From positions 1 through 7,135 of the forward strand of contig CALRZF020000204.1 in the NCBI GenBank assembly GCA_943372585.1: 7,135 nucleotides of DNA. Direction: 5' to 3'. Positions 1 to 6,008 of this stretch are shown in pieces. The position numbers were made by a program, and so were the translations under genes. The notes under the pieces were generated by a model, which saw only the letters and a program-made list of their open reading frames with translations, had not been told where the DNA came from and made no database searches. The stretch's first letter is position 1; every line of letters starts with the position of its first letter. This DNA is from RAM1 sp943372585 (GTDB lineage: Bacteria; Pseudomonadota; Gammaproteobacteria; Burkholderiales; Burkholderiaceae_C).

Positions 1-689
1 AGGCCGGCGCGCGCATCATGCTCAGTTCGCGCAAGGCCGCCGACCTGGAGGAGGCCACGGCCGACCTGCAGGCCGCAGGCATTGACGCCCGCTGGATCGC
101 CGCCGATTGCGCGAAGGAAGAAGACATCCGCCGCCTGGCCGACCAGACCATCGAGCGCATGGGCGACGTGGACATCCTGGTGAACAACGCCGGCGCCGCC
201 TGGGGCGCCCCGGCCGAAGACCATCCCGTGGAGGGCTGGGACAAGGTCATGAACCTGAACGTGCGCGGCTATTTCATCCTGAGCCAGCACGTGGCCAAGC
301 GCAGCATGATCGCGCGCAAAAGCGGCCGCATCATCAACATCGCCAGCATCGCCGGCCTGGGCGGCAACCCGCCCGAGATGCAAACCATTGCCTATAACAC
401 CTCCAAGGGCGCGGTCATCAACTTCACCCGCGCGCTGGGCTGCGAATGGGGCAAGTACAACATCACCGTCAACGCCATCTGCCCGGGGTTTTTCCCCAGC
501 AAGATGACGGCTGGCACGCTGAAGAACCTGGGCGAGGACAAGCTGGCGGCGCACGCACCGCTCAAGCGCCTGGGCGACGATGAAGACCTGAAGGGCATCA
601 CGCTGCTGTATGCGTCGGACGCGGGCAAGCACATCACGGGGCAGTGGCTGGCCGTGGACGGCGGTGTCAGCGTAGTGACGGGAGGCTGA
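1..689 (+). CDS. SDR family NAD(P)-dependent oxidoreductase (5' end outside window)
   Basis: Classical short-chain dehydrogenase/reductase that oxidises or reduces an alcohol/carbonyl group with NAD(P). The reading frame is open from base 3 and reads AGARIM before the ATG at 18. That is the usual context of the second beta strand of the Rossmann fold, so the gene starts upstream and the glycine-rich TGxxxGxG cofactor motif is off the edge. Numbering from the Met at 18: NNAG at 56-59, active-site Asn81 (NLNVRG), Ser110 (NIAS), Tyr126 and Lys130 (YNTSK), then PG at 157-158 and the usual C-terminal GQWLAVDGG. The catalytic tetrad is complete. It resembles the gluconate 5-dehydrogenase/3-oxoacyl reductase type, but the substrate cannot be read from the sequence. 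It is followed after 2 bases by a thioesterase gene, which hints at an acyl-CoA or ketone substrate. Confidence 0.93.
   Translation, partial: AGARIMLSSRKAADLEEATADLQAAGIDARWIAADCAKEEDIRRLADQTIERMGDVDILVNNAGAAWGAPAEDHPVEGWDKVMNLNVRGYFILSQHVAKRSMIARKSGRIINIASIAGLGGNPPEMQTIAYNTSKGAVINFTRALGCEWGKYNITVNAICPGFFPSKMTAGTLKNLGEDKLAAHAPLKRLGDDEDLKGITLLYASDAGKHITGQWLAVDGGVSVVTGG
681..685 (+). promoter_or_regulatory. Ribosome binding site fixing a TTG start
   Basis: GGAGG lies six bases before the TTG at 692 and overlaps the last codons of the dehydrogenase gene. No ATG in the thioesterase frame fits better: the ATG at 644 lies deep inside the upstream gene, and the next is at about residue 48, inside the catalytic motif. 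The site therefore supports TTG initiation and translational coupling of the two genes. Confidence 0.7.
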
Positions 690-691
690 GC

Positions 692-1120
692 TTGAAATTC
701 GGCGTTGAAATCCCGTTCGTCAGCCACCTGGGCTTTGACCTGGTGCTGTTTGACGGCGGGCAGTCGCAGATTGACTACGAACCCCGGCCCGAGCACCTCA
801 ATTCCTTTGGCGTGACCCACGGCGGCGCCTGCATGACGCTGCTGGACGTGGTGATGGCCGTGGCCGCGCGCAGTGTGCAAAAAGAGATGGGCGTGGTGAC
901 GATCGAGATGAAGACCAGCTTCATGCAGCCCGCGCGCGGCAAGCTCACAGGCAAAGGCCGTTTGATGCACCGCACGGCCACCATGGCTTTCATGGAAGGC
1001 ACCATTTTTGATGAAGAGGGCAAGGCTTGCGCCCATGCCACCGGCACATTCAAGTACGTCAAGCGCCTGCCCACCGGGCCCAAAAGCGCCAACCCGCTGA
1101 ACGTCATTTCCACCGATTGA
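692..1120 (+). CDS. PaaI-type hotdog-fold acyl-CoA thioesterase
   Basis: Predicted cytoplasmic thioesterase that hydrolyses acyl- or aryl-CoA thioesters to free acid and CoA. With the TTG start it is 142 residues, a normal length for the PaaI/YbgC-like hotdog family. The family's active-site motif is visible as N37-S-F-G40-V-T-H43-G-G, followed by Asp52 in LLDVV, the usual position of the catalytic acid. The beta-rich second half (TIEMKTSFMQP, then TGKGRLMHRT and CAHATGTFKYVKR) matches the hotdog sheet. The start was chosen because GGAGG sits six bases upstream and because an ATG start at 644 would add 16 residues encoded inside the preceding gene. It is separated from the dehydrogenase by 2 bases and from the next oxidoreductase by 18, so all three are probably co-transcribed. 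In such operons it may release CoA or remove dead-end acyl-CoAs. The substrate is unknown. Confidence 0.9.
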   Translation: MKFGVEIPFVSHLGFDLVLFDGGQSQIDYEPRPEHLNSFGVTHGGACMTLLDVVMAVAARSVQKEMGVVTIEMKTSFMQPARGKLTGKGRLMHRTATMAFMEGTIFDEEGKACAHATGTFKYVKRLPTGPKSANPLNVISTD

Positions 1121-1138
1121 GTCCCTGAAGGAGACACC

Positions 1139-2155
1139 ATGCCCCAGAACAAACAGGTCCTGCTGGACAACCGCCCCACGGGCGAAGCCACCGCCGGCAA
1201 TTTCAAGATTGTCAGCAGCGACACGCCGGCCCTGGCCGACGGCCAGGTGCTGGTGCGCCATCACTACATGAGCCTGGACCCGTACATGCGCGGGCGCATG
1301 AACGACGCCAAGAGCTACGCCCAACCGCAGCCGCTGGGCCAGGTCATGCAGGGCGGCACGGCCGGTGAAATCGTCGAGAGCAAATCGCCCAAGTACGCCG
1401 TGGGCGACAAGGTGGTGGGCATGGGCGGCTGGCAGGAATACAGCGTTGTCAACGTGGACCAACCCGGCGCCCTGCGCAAGGTGGACACCACCCACGTGCC
1501 GCTGAGCCATTACCTGGGCGCGGTGGGCATGCCCGGCGTGACCGCCTGGTACGGGCTGGTGAAGATCATTGACGCCAAGCCCGGCCAGACCGTGGTGGTC
1601 AGCGCCGCCACCGGCGCCGTGGGCAGTGCCTTCGGCGCCCTGGCCAAGGCACGTGGCCTGCGCGCGGTGGGCATTGCCGGCGGCCCGGACAAATGCAAGT
1701 ACGCCACGGACGAGCTGGGCTTTGACGCCTGCATCGATTACCGCGAGCACAAGGACGCGGCGTCGCTGTCCAAGGCGCTGAAGGCAGCCTGCCCGGACGG
1801 CATCGACGGCTATTTCGAGAACGTGGGCGGCATCATTCTGGACGCGGTGCTGTCGCGCATGAACGCCTTCGGCCGCATCGCCCTGTGCGGCATGATCGCC
1901 GGCTATGACGGCCAGCCCCTGCCCATGGCCTACCCCCAGCTGATCCTGACCCAGCGCCTGAAGATCCAGGGCTTCATCGTCAGCGAGCACATGGAAGTGT
2001 GGCCCGAGGCTTTGAAAGAACTCGGCACGCTGGTGGGCACCGGCAAGCTGCGCCCGCGCGAGTCTGTTTCCCAAGGAATCGAGTCAGCACCAGAGGCTTT
2101 CCTCGGCTTGCTGAAGGGCCGGAACTTTGGCAAGCAGCTGGTCAAGTTGATTTAG
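1139..2155 (+). CDS. NADP-dependent MDR oxidoreductase (CurA/PTGR/leukotriene B4 dehydrogenase type)
   Basis: Zinc-independent medium-chain dehydrogenase/reductase of 338 residues, typical for the prostaglandin reductase/CurA (YncB) group. Members reduce the double bond of alpha,beta-unsaturated ketones or aldehydes with NADPH. Visible family marks are YMSLDPYMRGRM at 43-54, GMPGVTAWYGL at 130-140, the nucleotide-binding AATGAVGS at 156-163, and FENVGG in the cofactor domain. Cysteine zinc ligands are absent. AAGGAG five bases before the ATG is a strong ribosome binding site. It is the last gene of the left operon. Its stop codon (TAG, 2153-2155) overlaps the stop of the oppositely oriented kinase-like gene. 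With the dehydrogenase and thioesterase it suits catabolism or detoxification of unsaturated carbonyl/acyl compounds. The true substrate is not evident. Confidence 0.93.
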   Translation: MPQNKQVLLDNRPTGEATAGNFKIVSSDTPALADGQVLVRHHYMSLDPYMRGRMNDAKSYAQPQPLGQVMQGGTAGEIVESKSPKYAVGDKVVGMGGWQEYSVVNVDQPGALRKVDTTHVPLSHYLGAVGMPGVTAWYGLVKIIDAKPGQTVVVSAATGAVGSAFGALAKARGLRAVGIAGGPDKCKYATDELGFDACIDYREHKDAASLSKALKAACPDGIDGYFENVGGIILDAVLSRMNAFGRIALCGMIAGYDGQPLPMAYPQLILTQRLKIQGFIVSEHMEVWPEALKELGTLVGTGKLRPRESVSQGIESAPEAFLGLLKGRNFGKQLVKLI

Positions 2156-3279
2156 GGGGAGCTGCCGGATACCGAATTCCCTCCGGCAGACAAAACGAAT
2201 TTCCCATATACGTTTTTCTTCGTCTGCGGCTCGGCCATGGCCGTATCCCAATCCGATGGATCGATCAACGTTTCTCCTTGACGCATTTCCTGAATGTTCG
2301 CTTTCAATGCGTCCAGGCGACTCAGCAAGGCGGACACTTCGGTGGTGCTGAGGGCTCCCGGCGGCAGAATGGATCGCAACGCATCGGGTGTGAGCTTCAT
2401 GACCGCTTCGGCTGTTTCTGTATCCATCTCATCGAAGAGGGCGAGTCCATCGCCGTCGGATGAGAAGGCCGTATCGTTGTCGATGGCCGTCAGTTTGACA
2501 CTTTCATCCGGACCGCAGTGGATCAAATAATTTCCGCGGTGCCGATCCCCTCCGTTCAGCAGAAAATCCACCACATCAAGCTTTGCTGCCTCACGCGCGA
2601 AGTTGGGGTTGTCGCCCAGTTCCGGATGGCTCTCGCCCACCTGTTTTGCGGTTTCCCCCCTTGCTCGCGGCATGAACAAGCCAGGGCCCGATTGCTTGCT
2701 GTCTTCTGAACAGACCTCCATTTCAGCAGGGCTCACCACATCGAATCCCAACAACTGGGCCAGGCGAAACGCCAGAACATTTCGCAGTGGCGCGTCTGGT
2801 GGCTCCCCCATGCGCTTTGAATCCGGAATCGGAGGCTTGTAAGCCAGCTCAAGGTCGTTTCCATCACGGTCTTCCCATTCCATGAGGAATACCGTGCTGG
2901 TCAGCCCTGAACCCAACTCGTTGACCCGGACGCGCTGATCGCAGAACATTTCCATGTCCGGCGAAATTTCTTCGAAATCCTTCAGCGGGAACGCATCTCT
3001 TTCGAGGGCAGTAGCGGGACCCGTCAACTTGCCATCGATGGGCTGGGTCCAATCCTGGCGAGCCGTTCCGGCCGGTGCGGGCCCAGTCAAGCGCGGCAGA
3101 CCTGCCTGCGTGCTTTCAAGCAGTGCCAGGCGCGCACGCTCCAATTCCTGAATGGGCACCCTCGGACCGCTTGCGGGCGCCAACTCGAAAGGAGGCACCT
3201 CCAGGGTCAGCGAAGGGTCTGGTTCCGTGCTGCCACTGCAATCCGGGAAAATCGCCCGAAGGCTGGGTGAAATGTTCAT
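2152..3279 (-). CDS. PI3/PI4-kinase-like atypical kinase; candidate secreted effector
   Basis: I do not recognise this as a named gene. The 375-residue protein has two parts. Residues 1-105 are low-complexity, rich in Ser, Pro and Thr, and look disordered. Residues 115-345 look like an atypical kinase: a loop ELGSGLTSTVF (121-131), a probable ATP-binding Lys148 (LAYKPP), a helix and hydrophobic strand at 166-188, the catalytic loop NGGDRHRGN with Asp245 and Asn250, and a metal-binding AIDNDTAF with Asp267. This order matches PI3/PI4 kinases and related Fam20/HipA-like folds. AIDN-x-AF is especially like type II PI4 kinases. No signal peptide or membrane segment is visible. The ATG has AAGG seven bases upstream. 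Single 60-base lines I counted give 47-60% GC, with one at 70%, against 67-75% in lines of neighbouring genes, suggesting acquisition. Ile3, no acidic residue in the first 12, and high Ser fit type III secretion signals. Lipid, protein or other substrates are all possible. The kinase fold is moderately sure; the effector role is inference. Confidence 0.72.
   Translation of the reverse strand: MNISPSLRAIFPDCSGSTEPDPSLTLEVPPFELAPASGPRVPIQELERARLALLESTQAGLPRLTGPAPAGTARQDWTQPIDGKLTGPATALERDAFPLKDFEEISPDMEMFCDQRVRVNELGSGLTSTVFLMEWEDRDGNDLELAYKPPIPDSKRMGEPPDAPLRNVLAFRLAQLLGFDVVSPAEMEVCSEDSKQSGPGLFMPRARGETAKQVGESHPELGDNPNFAREAAKLDVVDFLLNGGDRHRGNYLIHCGPDESVKLTAIDNDTAFSSDGDGLALFDEMDTETAEAVMKLTPDALRSILPPGALSTTEVSALLSRLDALKANIQEMRQGETLIDPSDWDTAMAEPQTKKNVYGKFVLSAGGNSVSGSSP
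2162..2189. terminator. Inverted repeat at convergent gene ends, possible terminator
   Basis: CTGCCGGA (2162-2169) and TCCGGCAG (2182-2189) form a perfect 8-bp stem with a 12-base loop. It begins 7 bases after the MDR oxidoreductase stop and lies inside the last codons of the opposite-strand gene. The position suits a two-way terminator for the converging genes, but neither strand has a T-run after the stem. It could also be chance or a scar of gene acquisition. Confidence 0.3.
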
Positions 3280-3308
3280 CGCGAGGCCTTAAGACTGGAA
3301 AATGACAG

Positions 3309-3333
3309 GAGAATTTTCAACCGCCCGAGCGAA
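3309..3333 (-). promoter_or_regulatory. Imperfect PIP/hrpII box-like motif upstream of the kinase-like gene
   Basis: Read on the - strand, TTCGC (3333-3329), 15 bases, then TTCTC (3313-3309). The consensus bound by HrpX/HrpB-type activators of type III secretion genes is TTCGB-N15-TTCGB, so one core base differs. The second half-site ends 29 bases before the ATG. Known PIP promoters place the -10 element about 30-32 bases downstream, which here would fall on the start codon. Either the true start is further in, or the match is chance. No convincing sigma-70 promoter was seen for this gene. Confidence 0.3.
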
Positions 3334-3388
3334 AATCCAGACGATACAAACGTACAGTGGCAAGGCCTGAGAACAGCGGAGACAAGCA

Positions 3389-5026
3389 GTGAACACCACG
3401 CACGAAATCTTTAACCAGCCCACCCCGCTGGAAAACTACAACCTGTTCACCGGCAACCAGGCACTGCGCGACGCGCTGAAGTTCAACGCACCGCAGATGG
3501 ATACCGCGCCGTTGCAGGCGCTGGGGCAAACGCTGGGCAGCGCCGGTATGCAGACCCACGCACGGCTGGCCAATACCCATACACCCGAGTTGCTCACACA
3601 CGACCGCTTCGGCCGCCGCATGGACCAGGTGGAGTTTCACCCCAGCTACCACGCGCTGATGGAATTGGCGACCGGCGCCGGCCTGCACGGTACGCCCTGG
3701 AATGGCGGCACCAGCCCGCACGTGCAACGCGCCGCCGGTTTCATGCTGTTCACCGAGCTGGAGCCGTCCATCCTGTGCCCCATCTCCATGACTTATGCAG
3801 TCACGCCCGCGCTGCGCAGCAACGCCGCGATCTACCGTGACTGGGGGCCGGGCCTGACGGCCCGCGCCTACGACCCGGCGCTCAAGCTGTACAGCGGTAA
3901 AGCAGGCCTGACCATGGGCATGGGCATGACCGAAAAGCAGGGCGGCAGCGACGTGCGGGCCAACACCACACGGGCCGAGCCCGATGGCAGCGACCACTGG
4001 GGCCAGCGCTACGCGGTCACCGGCCATAAATGGTTCTTTTCGGCCCCCATGTGCGATGCCTTCCTGATCCTGGCGCAGACCGCCTCGGGCCTGAGCTGCC
4101 TGTTCCTGCCGCGTGTATTGCCCGATGGCTCCCTCAACGCCATCCACATCCAGCGCCTGAAAGACAAGCTGGGCAACAAGGCCAACGCCAGCTCCGAGGT
4201 TGAATTCCACGGCGCCACCGCATGGCTGGTGGGCGACGAGGGCCGTGGCATACCGCAGATCCTGGAAATGGGCACCATGACGCGGCTGGACTGCGCCCTG
4301 GGCACCAGCGGCCTGATGCGCCAGGCACTGTCGATCGCACTCAACCATGCGTCGCAGCGGCAGGTATTTGGCAAGCCACTGATCGCCCAGCCGCTGATGC
4401 GCAACGTACTTGCCGACCTGGCGCTCGAATCCGAAGCCGCCACGGCCCTGGCCATGCGCCTGGCGCGCGCCTTTGACCGCCAGGACGATGAACACGAAAA
4501 AGCCATGGCCCGGCTGCTGACGCCGGTCGCCAAGTTCTGGATCTGCAAGCGCGGCAGCCACTTTGCGCAAGAGGCGATGGAGTGCCTGGGTGGCAATGGC
4601 TATGTGGAGGAGGGCGGCCAGGGCATCATGGCCCGCATCTACCGCGAGATGCCGCTCAACTCCATCTGGGAGGGCGCGGGCAACATCATGGCCATCGACC
4701 TGCTGCGCGCGCTGCGCCGTGCCGACGCCGCCGCCGCGCTGGCGCGTGAGCTGGCCCCGGCCAAAGGCGCCCACGCCGCGCTGGACCGGCTGGCCGCCGC
4801 GCTGCCCACGCGGGTGGAAGAAATGGCCTCCGAGATGGAAGCGCGCCGCCTGGCACAGGATGTGGCGCTGGCCGTGCAGGCCGCGCTGCTGTACCAGACG
4901 GCCCCGCCTGCCGTGTTTGCCGCCTTTTGTGATTCCCGCCTGGGCGGCAACTGGGGCCATGCCTTTGGCACACTGGGCGCCCAGACAGACTTTGACACCC
5001 TCATCCACCGCGCCATGCCGCGCTGA
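3389..5026 (+). CDS. aidB: AidB-type acyl-CoA dehydrogenase (isovaleryl-CoA dehydrogenase-like)
   Basis: FAD-dependent acyl-CoA dehydrogenase of the AidB branch; 545 residues against 541 in E. coli AidB. E. coli AidB belongs to the Ada-controlled alkylation response, binds DNA through its C-terminal domain and has weak isovaleryl-CoA dehydrogenase activity. Branch marks are THDRFGRRMDQVEFHPSYH (70-88), the FAD-binding MTEKQGGSDV (180-189), RQVFGKPL (324-331) and REMPLNSIWEGAGN, whose Glu428 aligns with the catalytic-type Glu425 of E. coli AidB. Arg440 matches Arg437 of the DNA-binding region. The start is GTG, with GGAG seven bases upstream. It opens the right-hand operon, facing away from the kinase-like gene over 109 bases in which I found no clear promoter or Ada box. 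The family is secure. Whether it protects DNA, oxidises an acyl-CoA, or both is open; nearby acyl-CoA genes and the downstream alkyltransferase point different ways. Confidence 0.93.
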   Translation: MNTTHEIFNQPTPLENYNLFTGNQALRDALKFNAPQMDTAPLQALGQTLGSAGMQTHARLANTHTPELLTHDRFGRRMDQVEFHPSYHALMELATGAGLHGTPWNGGTSPHVQRAAGFMLFTELEPSILCPISMTYAVTPALRSNAAIYRDWGPGLTARAYDPALKLYSGKAGLTMGMGMTEKQGGSDVRANTTRAEPDGSDHWGQRYAVTGHKWFFSAPMCDAFLILAQTASGLSCLFLPRVLPDGSLNAIHIQRLKDKLGNKANASSEVEFHGATAWLVGDEGRGIPQILEMGTMTRLDCALGTSGLMRQALSIALNHASQRQVFGKPLIAQPLMRNVLADLALESEAATALAMRLARAFDRQDDEHEKAMARLLTPVAKFWICKRGSHFAQEAMECLGGNGYVEEGGQGIMARIYREMPLNSIWEGAGNIMAIDLLRALRRADAAAALARELAPAKGAHAALDRLAAALPTRVEEMASEMEARRLAQDVALAVQAALLYQTAPPAVFAAFCDSRLGGNWGHAFGTLGAQTDFDTLIHRAMPR

Positions 5027-5037
5027 AAGACTTCACC

Positions 5038-6000
5038 ATGGCCGACCTCATCCTGCACCACTACGCCACCTCGCCGTTCTCGGAAAAAATCCGCCTGATC
5101 ATGGGCGCCAAAAAACTCGCCTGGAAGGCCGTGGACGTGCCGCGCATCAGCCCCAAGCCCGATGTGGTGGCGCTGACCGGCGGTTACCGCAAGACGCCGT
5201 TCCTGCAGGTGGGCAGCGACATCTATTGCGACACCGCGCTGATCTGCGAGGTGCTGGAGCATGTGCAGCCCGAGCCTGCGCTGTTCCCGGTAGGGCTCAA
5301 GGGCCTGTCGCGCCTGGTGGCGCAGTGGGCGGACGAGAAACTGTTCTGGGCCGCCATGGCCTACAACTTTTCGCCCCGTGGCATGGCGCAAATGTTTGGC
5401 GGCAGCCCGGATGCACCACCCGAACAATGGGGCGCCATTGCCAAGGCTTTTGGTGAAGACCGCGCCAAGATGCGTCTGGGCATGCCGCGCATGCCGCTGG
5501 GCGACGCGACGTCGGCCTACAAGGGCTACCTGCGCCGCCTCTCGCACATGGTGGATGACCAGCCGTACCTGCTGGGCGCCGCACCCTGCGCAGCGGACTA
5601 TGCTGCCTACCACCCCCTGTGGTTCACCCGCACGCAAACCTCGTGCATGGCCGGCATCCTGGACGCCACACCGTCGGTGCTGGCATGGATGGACCGCATG
5701 GCCGCCATTGGCCAGGGTACCTCCACACCCATGACGTCCGCAGAGGCGGTTGCCGTCTGCGCCGCGTCCACCGCCCCCGCCAACCTGTTGCACGGCCACA
5801 GCTTCCAGGACGACCACGGCATCCCGCTGGGCAGCCGCGTGGTCATCACGGCGGAAAGCTTCGGACCCGAGGGCACTGAAGGGGAGCTGGTGGCCGCCAC
5901 CCGCACCCACTACACGTTGCGCCGCACAGACGAGCGCGCCGGGACTGTGCAGGTGCACTTCCCGCGCATCGGCTATGTGTTGAAGAAAGCCGAGGCCTGA
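5038..6000 (+). CDS. Glutathione S-transferase family protein with C-terminal extension
   Basis: Cytoplasmic GST-fold protein of 320 residues, about 90-110 longer than a standard bacterial GST. Residues 1-80 are the thioredoxin-like domain: TSPFSEKIR (11-19) with Ser12 where the thiol-activating Ser/Cys usually sits, KTPFLQVG (52-59) with the cis-Pro54, and DTALICEVLE (65-74) of the glutathione gamma-glutamyl site. Residues about 90-225 are the helical domain, with CAADYAAYHPLWF (184-196) like the conserved N-capping region. Residues about 250-316 form an extra segment (LGSRVVITAESFG, YTLRR, VQVHFPRIGYVL) that looks beta-rich and is not part of the basic GST fold. It starts 11 bases after the aidB stop with only a weak GAAAGA ribosome site, suggesting coupling. 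The role is probably glutathione conjugation or removal of an electrophile, or isomerisation; the substrate is unknown. Confidence 0.88.
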   Translation: MADLILHHYATSPFSEKIRLIMGAKKLAWKAVDVPRISPKPDVVALTGGYRKTPFLQVGSDIYCDTALICEVLEHVQPEPALFPVGLKGLSRLVAQWADEKLFWAAMAYNFSPRGMAQMFGGSPDAPPEQWGAIAKAFGEDRAKMRLGMPRMPLGDATSAYKGYLRRLSHMVDDQPYLLGAAPCAADYAAYHPLWFTRTQTSCMAGILDATPSVLAWMDRMAAIGQGTSTPMTSAEAVAVCAASTAPANLLHGHSFQDDHGIPLGSRVVITAESFGPEGTEGELVAATRTHYTLRRTDERAGTVQVHFPRIGYVLKKAEA

Positions 6001-6008
6001 TATCTGCC

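Noticed and set aside
392..2074. A 560-codon open frame on the - strand opposite the dehydrogenase, thioesterase and MDR oxidoreductase.
   Set aside because: It spans three real genes and their gaps in antisense and has biased His/Gln/Ala composition; an artefact of third-position GC.
2294..2842. Short + strand frames within the kinase-like gene.
   Set aside because: They are antisense to a protein with coherent kinase motifs, overlap each other, and show no domain or good ribosome site.
3312..3333. Possible Ada-box (AAT-type element with GCAA) upstream of the AidB-type gene.
   Set aside because: AATT is present at 3312-3315, but no GCAA follows at the required spacing, so Ada control is not supported by sequence.
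3314..3350. A sigma-70 promoter for the aidB operon using TTTTCA and GATACA/TACAAA.
   Set aside because: The spacer would be 23 bases or more and both hexamers are poor; not reportable as a promoter.
3282..3374. Imperfect direct repeat CGAGGCCTTAAGAC (3282-3295) and CAAGGCCTGAGAAC (3361-3374).
   Set aside because: Only about 10 of 14 bases match, and both copies lie on the same side of the kinase-like gene, so they do not mark insertion borders.
3317..5008. A 563-codon open frame on the - strand opposite the AidB-type gene.
   Set aside because: It is the mirror of a well-supported gene in GC-rich DNA. Its translation is rich in His, Gln, Gly and Ala with no recognisable domain.
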